64,000 nt of DNA from Patiria miniata (lineage: Eukaryota > Echinodermata > Asteroidea > Valvatida > Asterinidae). Shown here one piece after another: positions 12,621 through 24,239 of this stretch. The translations under genes were made by a program, and so were the position numbers. The first letter of the stretch is position 1. The number at the start of each line of letters is the position of its first letter. The stretch covers positions 1,488,001 through 1,552,000 of the forward strand of contig NW_024037054.1 in the NCBI RefSeq assembly GCF_015706575.1, read 5' to 3'. The notes beneath the pieces were generated by a model. The model worked only from the letters and a program-made list of their open reading frames with translations, was not told the origin of the DNA and did not search any database.

Positions 12621-12625
12621 GTACA

Positions 12626-14340
12626 GTGCCTACTGTGTCTATTGGGTAATCCGGGGCCTATCTTAAGGGTTAGGCCTAAGCGTATTTGTGAAATTGATAA
12701 TGTCTACACTCTGTCGGCGTTGGGGGCTGGAAGTACATCATGTCAGTAATATAAGCTTCAGTGTGATGAGTATGCCCTCTCATGTTACTGCGAGCAAGTG
12801 TACCTTGGGCAATGTGGTTTGTCAAGAGGCTGATAGCCTTTATATTTGTCAAGGACTTACATTCAAGTATAATTATTCATAACTCCAAAATAAACACTTG
12901 TATATTTGCAACTCACACGGTAAGTAAGATCATCATTATCGGGCCTACTCCGCAGAACTATACTCATGCAATGGTTTCTGCAAAAGTCAATGTGCGCTGG
13001 AATTATGTGAATCATTTATTTTAAATTTATTTTAGACGGTGGTTGCCCACACCGAAGAGTCAACAGTAGTCAATGGATAACAGTGTTTCAATGGTTTCTG
13101 CCATTTCAAATTGTTCTCTTATACAGAGAATTGTCATTAGTTAATGAAGAATGGTGAAAAGTTCTGGCTGGATGACCCACTGCAGGCCGAGTAATAACAC
13201 GTGAATGTTCTCATATGATTATGACTGCCAGAGAAAAGCTGGGAAATAATACTTTTTTTACAGTCCCTGTTTTTTTCCCCCAACAAGCACGTCTGTCTCT
13301 CTTGTAAAGTCCCCCAATATACACCCCTTTAAGTGATTATTAATGCACTGTATACCTACATTCATTTTCAAGATTCATCGTCCCCCAGTACAGTGGGCGC
13401 ATAATAAAGGCACTATATACTTTTGCCATGAGAGACTAAAAATCTTCGAAGGGGCCGGGTACGTAATTAGTTCAGAATCATTTCAATATTGCTTAATTGT
13501 TATCAAATTTGCAGTCACATTAAGTGTAACATGATTTTGTATAGGGCATATGCTTTGTTGTTATTGTGCAATCAATTTCAACTTCAATTTTGATGGCGTG
13601 GTAATAAGAACTTTTTATTTTATTTTGTCGAATTTGTATTGTTTCAGCCTGTTTTATTTATTTATTTATTTATTTATTTATTATTATTATTATTTTTTTT
13701 GGGGGGGGGGGCGGCAGATTGACCAATACTGTTGTTCGTAGGGCCAGATTCAGCAATAGTTTTGTTCGTGCTCATTAATAGGGGCCTATACTTTCAAATT
13801 CAAGAATGTTTTTCTAATTCAGATTAAAACAGAATTTCTCTTTCGATATTATTGTGTCGGGCGATGGTATGTTTTTAAATTTTTTTTTTTTTTTAAACTT
13901 ATTAAAATAAGATTGTTTTCTCTATAAAAACGTTTACGTGTTTACAAAAAATGAACAAAATGCAAAATAATCTATGAATCATTAAGTACTTGATCAAAAA
14001 GTCTATAGAATAACCATGTTATAAGAACAATCCTAGTGTATACTCTTACCTCAATTTCCCCAGCCATATTTTACGAGTTGTGAGTTGTAAGGTAAAGAGG
14101 GGATTTAATGGAACGCCAAAGGCATTATGTATTTTTGCCTATTTCTTTTCGAAAGACAACACTGAATCTGTTTTTTTCCCCACGACGACATTATGCATAA
14201 GACAGAACCTCCGGGCACGACCAAAAATTGGATTATATTCAGCAATTCTGTCGAGTACTCGAGCCGCTGCTTCTTTCGCCGCCGCAGCCATTTCAAATAA
14301 ACGCTAACTGTAGTGTTGCGCAGGAAAGTCCATCATTAAT
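12626..14340. other. Non-coding stretch with (TTTA)n/(TTA)n and poly-G
   Basis: A TTTA-to-TTA microsatellite at 13,655-13,695 is followed by poly-T and about ten G. Nothing else could be supported as a gene. Confidence 0.45.
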
Positions 14341-14352
14341 TTTGTAGCTATC

Positions 14353-15150
14353 CAAAAAGTAACTGACGTAATTATTGTTGAAAAAACATACTTGGTTGAA
14401 AGATAGTAAGGGGACTAAACTCCCTGTGAAATTATTCTTTCTGGCAAGCTGTCATTTTGAAGAAATCAACAAAAGAAGGCATTTCCAACGGTGCGTCTTA
14501 AAGTTATAGTCCATCATTTGTAATTTGTGCATTTTGTTCGTTTGAAGCAACAAAAGTGCTCAAAATCTAAAGAAGGGTGCCGAACAACTAACCTGATGAA
14601 GTTTCAGCTCAGCTTCAGCTGTATATTTGGAGAAAAACAGCATTCTAGGATCTCGATTTCAAATCAAAAGTTGCTGAATCATGTTTTAAATTGCGCCTGA
14701 ATTCAGCGTCCGAGACACGTTCTCGCTGAGCCGAATGCAGCAACGCTATGTCACGCACTGATCTGACGAATTGTAGCAACCGGGGGTGCGTGTGCGTCGT
14801 GCCAATGCTTGCGCGCGCTTCGCCGAATAACAAAACAAACTACTAATTTAAATTTTCCTACGGTGCGTCTTAAGAAGCACCGTTGGAAAGGCCTTCTTTC
14901 GTTGATTACTTCAAAATGAAAGCTTGCCAGAAAGAATAATTTGGGAGTTTAGTCCTCTTACTATCTTTCAACGAAGTATGTTTTTCAACAATAATTACGC
15001 CAGCTACTTTTTGGATTACTGCAAATGATGGACTCGGGCTTTAAGACGTCTTAAGGCGTCTTAAGATGCACCGTGGAAATTTAAAATAGTAGTTCGTGTT
15101 TTTAATTCGGCGAAGCGCGCGCAAGCGTTGACACGACGCACACGCGCGCG
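14353..15150. mobile_element. Interleaved foldback element (arms a-c-a'-c')
   Basis: Arm a (14,353-14,500, with 'aattattgttgaaaaa', 'attctttctggcaagct', 'tttccaacggtgc') is inverted at 14,868-15,013. Arm c (14,770-14,868, with 'gtgtgcgtcgtgcc', 'gcgcgcttcgccgaat') is inverted at 15,040-15,150. The middle part (14,575-14,720) recurs inverted at 21,600-21,785. This suggests a foldback transposon family; no transposase is present. Confidence 0.65.
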
Positions 15151-15154
15151 CGGT

Positions 15155-15890
15155 TGCATTCAGTGCGTTCGATTACTTCCCCCGCGCTTACTCGTGCAAG
15201 CGCGACAGCGTTCGATTTTACCTCTCACGTGTCTTCTCGCGCTTACTCGAGCCTGGCTCAAGTGACCGACTCGCCGAGCCGGTTACTTGGTTAAGTATTC
15301 CATAAGGCCATGCAACGTCTGGCGGGCGCCTCAGTCCGTGTCCGAAATGGGCTTCCATGCACGGAGCATAGAGCTACAAACTCTATGTAGCTCTATGCAC
15401 GGAGCTACGGCTATAAATTATTGTCAGCGCGTCCCCGCGTATTTTCGATGGGTGTGGACGTGCTCTAGACACTGATTCGGCGGATGCAGCCTGAGAAAAA
15501 TGTTGCAACTTGACGCCACTTTCGCAATTGTGTACAAAGTCTATGAGTCAAGAATTTTTTTTCCTAACAAAATTGGAAATATTTCTCAGTCCCAGATTCA
15601 TGTCTTATCATCATTTTTGCAATGAATGACCTTTATTGAGATGATATATGAAGAAAAAAGTGGCGTCAGGTTGCAACATTCCCAACCCCCCCTGGAAAAG
15701 CAAAAAAAAGGAAGAGAAAAGAGGCGAGAAGTCATATTGGTGTAAATTTAATGGGGGGAGGGGGCCAAAATGTCCCTACCCCTTTTAAAACTGATAAATC
15801 GAGAATATGTTGAGATAAACAGGATTTTTTTGAAAAATATGTTTTGCCCCCTATAGAAAAAAATCCTGGAGGAAAAAAAAAAAGGAAAAA
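15155..15890 (+). mobile_element. Inverted-repeat element X, copy 1 (right end missing)
   Basis: It starts 'gtgcgttcgattacttcccc' and runs collinear with 16,890-17,640, including 'cataaggccatgcaacgt', 'ggacgtgctctagaca' and 'gcgtcaggttgcaacat'. It stops in A-rich sequence before the right terminal repeat. Confidence 0.7.
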
Positions 15891-15896
15891 AAGAGA

Positions 15897-18461
15897 AACG
15901 AGAGATCTATGTCTGTTTGCAACAGAACATAGGGCTTTTCCCCATTATAATTTTTTTTTATCAATAACACATCCCTGACAGGCTTGAACAGGTTCCTGTA
16001 TTGAAAGAAAATATGACAATTGTAAATTTATCGAAATGTTTTTCCTCACAAACTTTTTCTCTGTATGACCGAAAACACAAAGTATAGTGTACAGATACAT
16101 GTATACATGTTGTACAGGCTAAATGCACCATTTGTTGTCTAGTTTTCAAGTGAATTTTCCAAAATTAAACCAACTGTCTTCATAAAAAGCACACATTCAT
16201 AGCTGGATATATCCCATCTATAACTAAAGACAATTGCGAAACAAAACGTATATAAAAAAAAGGAATTTAACATGCATGACATGAAACAAATTAGCATCCT
16301 CAAAATGAGCCACCCCCCCCTGAAATTATATATGTGTTCGTGTGCATGATGATTTGCTGTACACCGTCCTCCGCCCGCGTCCAAGCTAATAGGCAGAAAA
16401 CCTACGAAAATGTCGCCAGAAGGACTAGCACAAGCTAATCAAATGAAAGGTCGTTTCTTTCTTTATCGATGTGTGGTGATCATTTTTTGTCCTAATCTAG
16501 TCAATTAGTCACGGCGAAGGAACTAAAAAAAGAACAACAAAATTCATCCTCAAAATCACACCCCAACTTCTAGTGAACCAAATTCTGCCAAAATATACTG
16601 AATCTATTACTGAATCCACATATCATTCAGAAAAAAACAATTGCTTTCAACAACCATGCATGCCATCTTGGAGAACCGCTACTTCTTTTGTAAACGTGTA
16701 GTTCGTAAAAACAGAGCTGTCGAACTCTCGCGGCCGATTCGTGACGAAGCCCTGCAGATAAAGGTCGGGATTTGACCTCAGCAACACGTGCGCTGCGGGC
16801 TGACTGACATACTGTACGATGAATGTGCGTTTGTACAACGTACAGTACCTGGTTTTTTATTCTAGTACTATGGTGCATGTACATGTACATTCAGTGCGTT
16901 CGATTCATTGATCTCCATATCAATGGTTCGATTACTTCCCCCGCGCTTACTCGTGCAAGCGCGACAGCGTTCGATTTACCTCTCACGTGACTAGACTTCT
17001 CGCGCTTACTCGAGCCTGGCCCAAGTAACCGACTCGCCGAGCCGGTTACTTGGGTAAGTATCCCATAAGGCCATGCAACGTCCGGCGGGCGCCTCATCAG
17101 GCCGTGTCCAAAACGGGCTTCCACGGAGCATAGAGCTACAAACCCTATGCACGGAACTACGGCTACGAATTACTGTCAGCTAGCGCGTCCCCGCGTATTT
17201 TCACTGGGCGTGGACGTGCTCTAGACAGTTTAATAATTGATTCGGATGCAGCCTGGGAAAAATGTTGCAACCTGACGCCACTTCCGCAATTGTGTACAAA
17301 GTCTTTGGAGAGTCAAGAGATTTTTTTCCTAACAAAAATGGAAATATTTCTCAGTCCCAGATTCATGTCTTATCATCATGTTTGCAATAAATGACCTTCA
17401 TTGAGATGCTATATGAAGAAAAGTGGCGTCAGGTTGCAACATCCCCCCCCGGAAAAGCAAAAACAGGAAGAGAAAAGAGGCGAGAAGTCATATTGGTGTA
17501 AATTTAATGGGGGGGGGGGCAAAATGTCCCTACCCCCTTTAAACCTGATAAATCGAGAATATGTTGAGATAAACAGGGTTTTTTTGAAAAATATGTTTTG
17601 CCCCCTATAGAAAAAAATCCTGGAGACGCCCATGTTTCCAGCTCTTGCACGAAACTTTACCCGAAACCGTTCGTTTATTTAGCTCAACTGCGCATGTCTG
17701 TCATTACGTGAGGAGTCAGGCGCGAGTAAGCTGGGGGAAGTAATCGAACGCACTCACTGTGGACGTCCTGTGTACATTGTGGACGTCCCGTGCATGTTTT
17801 AAAGCAGAGGTATTGTCAACCTGAAGTTTTAAGCGTGCGCAGGGCATGTCCAAGTTCGCTTATTGCTTCGAAACTTCGAAATGTTTTAGACCTACCCTTA
17901 AATCGACAATTAAAGTAAAAATTTATATAAAAACTGTCATGGTTGATTTTTCAGGAATTTTCAAAGGAAAAAAGGTCTTTTTATTATTACTTCCGGTCTG
18001 AAGACGGCATCATTTTTTTTCGCACACAGGTGTTGTCTTCATTGAGGTCATCACATACACCACTTTTGAAGCGATTATCGCAAACTTCGTCACAGACATC
18101 GACTGAAAATTCATTTTACACTTTTTTCAAACTGCCCGTAGAGGGCGCTCTAACATGTTATGACGTCACCGGTGTTTTTTTCGTAAAGTACAATCTAGCC
18201 ACAAACTAACATCATTGCAAGCAACTTCACATTTTTTTCCCAATTTTAAATTATAAGGCAATTCGAGTTACTTCCGGTTTAGACCGGAAGGAAGGGTCAC
18301 GTGATTTTGCTCACAGGAGATAAAATGAAGACCCTGGATTATTCTATCGATTTCTGCAAACGTCAAGTTCGGGTCTCTCACGGCTGATTTTATACTGATT
18401 TCCAAAGATTATGGGGTTTAGGCGACAAAAAGAAGAAGAGGAAGAAGAAGAAGAAAGAAAA
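15897..18461 (+). repeat. Dispersed full-length copy of the array unit, with insertions
   Basis: It starts with the hairpin phrase 'agagatctatgtctgtttgc' and continues to 'ggatttgacctcagcaaca' (16,770), 'cgtgcatgttttaaagcag' (17,790), 'acttccggtctgaagacg' (17,990), 'cgtagagggcgctc' (18,137) and 'gggtcacgtgatttt' (18,295). It ends 'ggtttaggcgacaaaaaga' plus a GAA tail. Element X copy 2 interrupts it where array units read 'gtacattgtggac'. Defined ends away from the array show that the unit is, or was, mobile. Confidence 0.65.
16890..17757. mobile_element. Inverted-repeat element X, copy 2 (both ends present)
   Basis: The left end ('gtgcgttcgatt', then 'acttcccccgcgcttactcg') and the right end ('cgcgagtaagctgggggaag', 'taatcgaacgcac') are inverted repeats of about 32 bp. 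The left end carries a 28-bp partial duplication ending in 'ggttcgatt'. Internally, 'cccaagtaaccg' (17,020-17,031) and 'cggttacttggg' (17,043-17,054) form a perfect 12-bp stem. No transposase frame is seen, so it is non-autonomous. Confidence 0.7.
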
Positions 18462-18478
18462 ATCTTAACAAAAAGAAA

Positions 18479-18506
18479 GGCTTTTCCGCTATTATGCGGA
18501 AAAGCC
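18479..18506. repeat. Terminal hairpin of array unit (GGCTTTTCCGC stem)
   Basis: 'ggcttttccgc' and 'gcggaaaagcc' pair perfectly around a 6-nt loop, just after 'atcttaacaaaaagaaa'. The same tail and hairpin follow the last array unit at 54,401-54,444. Confidence 0.75.
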
Positions 18507-18519
18507 AAAAAGAAAAGAA

Positions 18520-19470
18520 AAAAGGCGAGGAGTCATATTGGTGTAAATTTAATGGGGGGGGGGGCAAAATGTCCCTTACCCCCTCTAAAACTGATACATC
18601 AAAAATATGTTGAGAAATACAGGAATTTTATTTTGAAAGTATGTTTTGCCCCCTCTAGAGAAAATCCTGGCGACGCACATGTTTCCAGCTTTTGCACGAA
18701 ACTTTACCCGAAACAGTTCGTTTATTTAGCTCCACTGCGTATGTCTGTCATTAAGCGAGGAGCCAGGCGCGAGTAAGCAGAGTTGTAACGAGTCACTGAT
18801 TTTTGTGACTCGAGTCGAGTCGAGTCATTTTAAAGAAGTGACTCGAGTCGAGTCGAGTCATTTTAAAGAAGTGACTCGAGTCGAGTCGAGTCATTAGGTC
18901 CAAAGGTCGAGTCGAGTCGAGTTGAGTCAAATATTTAGCTCGAGTCAATTCGAGTCGCGAATATTTGAACCAACATTTATAAAAGGAGGCCATTAGTTTA
19001 GCCAGCGTTCGAATCCAAGAGCTTTATATGAAATCGCCCAAAGCCAACGATGAAACAGCGAATTAGAAATTTGTTTAAAAATCTGGTTCCTAGATAGCAT
19101 TTTGTGCGTTCTAGAACCATGAGGTGGGAGTCTGTGACACGTACGTTATATGTGTACATGACTGCTATTCGCAAATCGAATTGAGCACAAATTTTGCACC
19201 GCAAGTCATTGCAAATACTTTTCGCAAAGTTGTGCTTTTATTTTTGAGACTCGAGTCTTATTAGACTTCGCTCGAGTCGAGTCGAGTCTTCTGATGAGGG
19301 ATTCGAGTCGAGTTGAGTCATTAGCTCACAGTGACTCGAGTCGAGTCGAGTCATTTACCCTTAGGGACTCGAGTCGAGTCGAGTCACCAAAAATTGTGAC
19401 TCGAGTCGGACTCGAGTCATTACAACTCTGCGAGTAAGCTGGGGAAGTAAACGAACGCACTCATTAATTC
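18520..19470. mobile_element. Inverted-repeat element X, copy 3 (right part, split by a hAT MITE)
   Basis: 18,520-18,777 and 19,431-19,470 together match 17,480-17,757 of copy 2 (for example 'cacgaaactttacccgaaac', 'atgtctgtcatta', 'gaacgcactca'). The match is interrupted exactly by the MITE 18,778-19,430. The left part of the element is absent. Confidence 0.75.
18778..19430. mobile_element. hAT-type MITE with GACTCGAGTC arrays and perfect 8-bp TSD
   Basis: It begins 'cagagttgtaa' and ends 'ttacaactctg', an 11-bp inverted terminal repeat. It is flanked on both sides by 'cgagtaag' (18,770-18,777 and 19,431-19,438), the 8-bp target duplication typical of hAT elements. Copy 2 of element X (about 17,725) shows the same site with one 'cgagtaag' and no insert. 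Both ends hold GAGTC/GACTC iterations, so the ends fold back; the middle (about 18,975-19,240) is unique. Frames across the GAGTC arrays are repeat artefacts. Confidence 0.9.
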
Positions 19471-19887
19471 GTTGTTTCAGTGCGCAACATCGCGTAGCTG
19501 CAATCGACTCAGTGAGAACAGTCAGTGGCCTTGTCACGTCACGCACACAGCCCTGTTTGACCTCAGTTTCTTGTCCCGAGGTCACGCACGAATGGCCCAA
19601 AGCGTGCGCGAGATTTTACGAGATGTATTCGAGACTACAGAAAAACAAAAAAAGTACCTGGATCGCACCGTTTGGCCAAAATGGCTAAATAATTGAAAAG
19701 TTGAAATCGTGTGCTTTATTTTGATACCAAAAATAACTGTTTTGGACAAATATAGTGTTATTACGGCCTGTCAAACAAAATCATATTTTATATCAACAAA
19801 AGCGAGGGCCGATAGTTTTTAGGTGTAAATTCGATTCTTAAAAACGGCCAAAAGAAATGGCAAGGCTCAGTAGATACAGGAAAATAT

Positions 19888-20923
19888 ACGTGTTTCACAT
19901 ATACGTATATGTATGAAGCCCGGGAAGGGACAGGGTGGAATTTGTTTTTGGAGTTTGCTAATTCGTTCGCACGAATTCCTATTTCGTTCGCACAAATAAC
20001 CATTTCGTTCCCACGAATTACTAATTCGTTCGCACGAATTACTAATTCGTTCCCACGAATTACTAATTCGTTTGCACGAATTGCTATTTCGTTCGCACGA
20101 ATTCCTAATTCGTTCGCACGAACTGCTATTTCGTTCACAAGAATTACTAATTCGTGGGAACGAATTAGTAATTGGTTGAAACGAATTAGGAATTTGTGCG
20201 AACGAATTAGGAATTCGTGCAACGAATTAGGAATTCGTGGGAACGAATTAGTAATTCGTGCAAACGAAATAGGAATTCGTGCGAACGAATTAGCAATTCG
20301 TGCGAACGAAGTAGGAATTCGTGCGAACGAAGTAGGAATTCGTGCGAACGAAATAGGAAATTCGTGCGAACGAATTAGGAATTCGTGCAACGAATTAGGA
20401 ATTCGTGGGAACGAATTAGTAATTCGTGCAAACGAAATAGGAATTCGTGCGAACGAATTAGCACTTCGTGCGAACGAATTAGGAATTCGTGCGAACGAAG
20501 TAGGAATTCGTGCGAACGAAATAGGAAATTCGTGCGAACGAAATAGGAATTCGTGCGAACGAATTAGCAATTCGTGCGAACGAATTAGCAATTGGTGCGA
20601 ACGAATTAGCAATTCGTGCGAACGAAATAGGAATTCGTGCGAACGAATTAGCAATTCGTGCGAACGAATTAGGAATTCGTGCGAACGAATTAGCAATTCG
20701 TGCGAACGAATTAGCAATTCGTGCGAACGAATTAGCAATTCGTGCGAACGAATTAGGAATTCGTGTGAACGAATTAGTAATTCGTGCGAATGAAATAGGA
20801 ATTCGTGCGAACGAATTAGCAATTCGTGCGAACGAATTAGTAATTCATGCAAACGAATTAGGAAATGCCAAAACAAATTTCCACGCTGTCCCTTCCCGGG
20901 CTTCATATATATGTGAAACACGT
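19888..20923. mobile_element. Foldback element with minisatellite core
   Basis: About 55-60 bp at the two ends are inverted copies: 'acgtgtttcacatat' … 'gaagcccgggaagggacag' on the left, and 'ctgtcccttcccgggcttc' … 'atatgtgaaacacgt' on the right. Between them lies a 21-bp tandem repeat (about 19,960-20,866) that switches orientation near 20,146. It resembles foldback-type DNA elements, whose inverted arms are built of short tandem repeats. No transposase and no clear target duplication are visible. Confidence 0.8.
19960..20866. repeat. 21-bp minisatellite with internal inversion
   Basis: About 43 units. The left block (19,960-20,146) reads 'aattcgttcgcacgaatt' and the right block (20,150-20,866) reads its complement 'aattcgtgcgaacgaatt', with spacer letters 'agg', 'agc' or 'agt' between units. 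A segment containing the 20-bp 'gaattcgtgcaacgaattag' variant occurs twice (20,211 and 20,379), so blocks of units were copied together. Because 21 is a multiple of 3, both strands stay open for hundreds of codons; these frames are not proteins. Confidence 0.9.
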
Positions 20924-21159
20924 GCAGGAGACTTCTAATGTTTGGTCCGGCAAATCGCCGGTTGAAAAATTAAGACTTTTGCGAGCGAAAGTAAGTAGGC
21001 CAACGGCCTGAACAGCACGTGCGAACGTGCAATGAATGACCTATGAATGAATATTAAGCAGGCCATCTCAAGCTCGACCAATAAGTGGGCGGGCGTCGCG
21101 TATGGGGTCACAAGGTCATACCATGTTTGCGTTCCTTGCTCTATGCTTTTACGATGCAT

Positions 21160-22730
21160 GCAATGGCGACAATCTTTTCGCGTTGTGAAAAATGGAAGTT
21201 GTTGGAAACATTATGTACATCGAATTCTTAAGATATTAACGACATCACGTTCACGAGATTTTTTGTAGATGAAGGTTCATTCTTTCCTTTGAGTACATTA
21301 ACATTTGGGAGACTTTCGTCGTTGTGGGAAAAAACGGAAATGTCATGACATAATTTTTAGTCGATTTGTCCGTGAAATAGTATCGTCAAAATTCATCGAA
21401 ATCTTCTTATTTTGAGAAAAAAAAATACCTCGATAGATGTATTCAGTTGGTCTTTAACTACCTGAGACAGCTTTGTTTGGATCGGTTGTGGTTTGCCGTG
21501 AAAATTGCGAATTTTTGGAAGCCCTTTTTACGGCCTTCGTTCGCTGGCCTCGCGTTGCTGTCGTGTTGTCTGTACGAGAAAATAGAGCAGCTACGCGTGA
21601 CACGGCAACTGACTTAAAACGTGTCTCGGACGCTGAATTCAGGCCCAATCCAAAAACATGACTCAGCAACTTTTGATTTGAAATTGAGATCCTAGAATGA
21701 TGTTTTTCTCGAATATACTGAGCTAAAGCTGAGCTGAAAGTTCATCAGGTTAGTTGTTCAGCACCCTTCTTTAGCACAAATGCACAAATTATATGGTGAA
21801 CTGTACAATACCTATATTGTATAGTACCTTTAAAAATACGAGGTGATGGGCACTACATCCACAAGACGCTCTGCATGCACCGGAGGCGCCTCGGTAATTT
21901 ATAATCGGCTTGATTCTCGTGAAAATATTTTCAGGCGGTGCCACTGAACTTTTATAGAAATGCTCTTGCGGTTACGCCGTTGATAGTGAACCCCACAAGC
22001 ATACGATTGAGCAGACGCATTTCGTGGTATCACGGGGACTCGGGGAGAGGTTGAGTTTTCATCCAGAGATTGCTATTTTTTGTAACATTGTTTACGAACT
22101 CTATTCAAAGGTCTTGGTAACAAGGAATCCACACTATAGTAATGTCTTACACCGTACGGAGAAAATGTTTAAAACCCTGTTGATAACGCGGTAGCGATAC
22201 GTTTTGCCTAGCCTGTACATGTACATAATGAACCAAAGTGTCACCACAAGATTGGCACCACATAAAATACTACAGCATGTAACTGTTCATTGTGTCCCGT
22301 TTAAGATTTTAAGATTTACACATTTTATAGCGGGATGCCGTGTGCGAATTTTTTTTCCGTAGATGGGTCGCTCAAATGTCATGAATAATTCAGTTTTCCT
22401 TTGAAATTAAATTATCGCATCGATAAATTCAAAGAAGAAAAATAGTCGATGAAAACGCGTAGCAGCGACGTGGATTCGAAGGGATCTTTGTATCACGCTA
22501 TCCACACTGAGGCTATGTGGTAGCTCGACGACGTCCGTACTTTAAAATGCTTTAAAGGTAACTGGTTGACTTAATAACAACGACATTCTTGATATCATTG
22601 TTCTGTTTCAACATACTGGCCCAATCGAAACCATTGAACTATTCATGACTTTGGAACAACCCACCTACGGAAAAGAAATCCGCAGGCCGTGCCCGCTAGA
22701 TAGGTGGAGTCACTCTTTATATATTACTGT
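21160..22730. other. Mostly unique sequence; inverted repeat relative at 21,600-21,785
   Basis: 21,600-21,785 is the inverted copy of 14,575-14,720 (shared words: 'gcgtccgagacacg', 'aaatcaaaagttgctga', 'caactaacctgatgaa'). The rest holds no frame with a recognisable domain. Confidence 0.5.
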
Positions 22731-22959
22731 AAGGGCCCCGATTTTTTTTTGGATTCTAGATGCTCTGTGGTGCGATCTGAGGCAATTTCTGACCACTTTA
22801 TTAACCAATGTTTTTTTGAGGAAAAGATGGTGGTGTACTCATTGCCTGCCTTTATTGCGATGGCACATTAAAAAAAAACAAACAATTGGTTTCGTTTTTT
22901 TTGGGGGGGGGGGGGGCATGGCCCCGTTTGCCCCCCCCCCCCCCCTGGATCCGCCCTTG
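22731..22959 (+). mobile_element. GGGGCCC/TTGGATTCTAGATG repeat (family Y)
   Basis: In order: 'gggccccg', 'ttggattctagatgctctg', 'caatttctgaccacttta', 'attgcctgcctttattgcg', a G run, a C run and the end 'ggatccgcccttg'. The same order occurs at 30,481-30,747 and 39,131-39,413. It is non-autonomous and the ends are not fully defined. Confidence 0.7.
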
Positions 22960-23265
22960 ACACATGGTAATCCTGACGCACACACGTTTGAAGCACAGCT
23001 TTGAAAAGAAATATGTGACTGGAATGACGATGAACGTTCCAGCGTACGGCTCAATTTTTGAGGACTACAGTGTTGTACTCTGAAAATCATTTCGGCGAAA
23101 GTGTCTCTTCAGTGTAAAAAAGAAAAGGCGATCACAATGACCATGGCAGTGGATCACAATGACCATGGCAGTGGCTGCATGATTTCTCAAACATGTAAAA
23201 TTCAAATCATATACGACCGCGCGCGCCATGGTCTGATTGAGTCATTGGCTTTGGTGCAGAGTTAA

Positions 23266-23780
23266 AGGGAAGATACAACATTTGCAAACATCAAAAAACA
23301 AAATGATCAAATTATCACGAAATACCTTACTGAATTGTTAGGGATTGACAGTCTAAAGCATCCTGTAAAATCGTGGCTCCTGGTGTGCTGACATTTTCAA
23401 GAAAAACTGTATTTTTCCAACGCTGGTCGGCCGACCAGCGTTGAAAAACACTGGCTTTTTCAAAAACTGTTCCTATTTTTTCATATTTAGTTATTCCGCA
23501 TTTTCTTTGCAATAGATTAAACACCTGTGAAGGGGTACAAACCTGTTAAAGTGATTCTTTGACCGTACAATTTCCCAAAGTCTTTACGTTTCTCCGTTTA
23601 ATCTTAAGTGGGGTCGGGGAACCAGACTACAAGAAAATGATTGGTTTTCTTGGTTTTTCCAGTATAAACAAGCCCAAAACGTGAAACAAGTCAGTTGAAC
23701 AATATTTGCTATAACATACTAATCCTCCAAATCCATTTATTTCTGAAAATTGCAGCAAAAGCAAATGTTGTACATTCCCT
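23266..23780. mobile_element. 515-bp MITE with TTAA duplication and central palindrome
   Basis: The ends 'agggaagatacaacatttgc' and 'gcaaatgttgtacattccct' are inverted repeats, with TTAA directly outside each (23,262-23,265 and 23,781-23,784). TTAA duplication with an RRRG start fits Kolobok-like elements; piggyBac is the alternative. The centre (about 23,419-23,444) is a perfect 26-bp palindrome, 'caacgctggtcgg' plus its complement. Related copies lie at 26,756-27,690 and 57,830-58,745. Confidence 0.8.
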
Positions 23781-24239
23781 TTAAAAGGTAATGTACGGAC
23801 ATCATTTGCAGCAATATTAGGAGCAGTATTTGAAGAAAAAAAACAGCCGTTTTTCTCTGATATACAAACCATTTCGAGGAAATCATGTTCATTACTGTTT
23901 TGTTGAAAATGACAGCATCGTAGGCGCAATGATTTCAAGGGATGTTTGATCGAATTATTTACTGATAGCCTAATCAAGTAGGATATTTCATAATTTGGCA
24001 GTTTTTTGGATTTTTCCCCAATTGTTGTCAATTATCTTTAAGTAGTGCTCTCTCTTAAGTTTTGCAAACATCACAAGTTTCACATGATTTTTCTATATTT
24101 CTCACACAATAATGCCTAATGTATAAAGGCCTTTACTTTATAAAAACTATTCGTCATTGCTTGAGAGGGGTATGTATATTACTCAAGTCAATAAATGCTG
24201 CAAACTTTGCATTTCTTGAATCTGCCGAATTTAAGAATT

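Noticed and set aside
18793-18993. 66-codon frame with repeated 'MTRLDSSHFFK'
   Set aside because: Translation of GAGTC iterations at the end of a hAT MITE.
19960-20866. CRISPR-like repeat array
   Set aside because: Units are contiguous with no unique spacers, the genome is animal and no cas-like gene is present.
19788-20921. Open frames of 377 codons (-) and 294 codons (+)
   Set aside because: They only translate the 21-bp minisatellite; 21 is a multiple of 3, so frames stay open on both strands. No start context, no domain, and the frame changes meaning at the inversion point.
22645-23004. 119-codon frame over the G/C runs, and similar frames at 30.5-30.9, 36.5-37.0 and 39.0-39.4 kb
   Set aside because: They run through transposon-derived homopolymer G and C tracts; the Gly/Pro runs are translation of those tracts.
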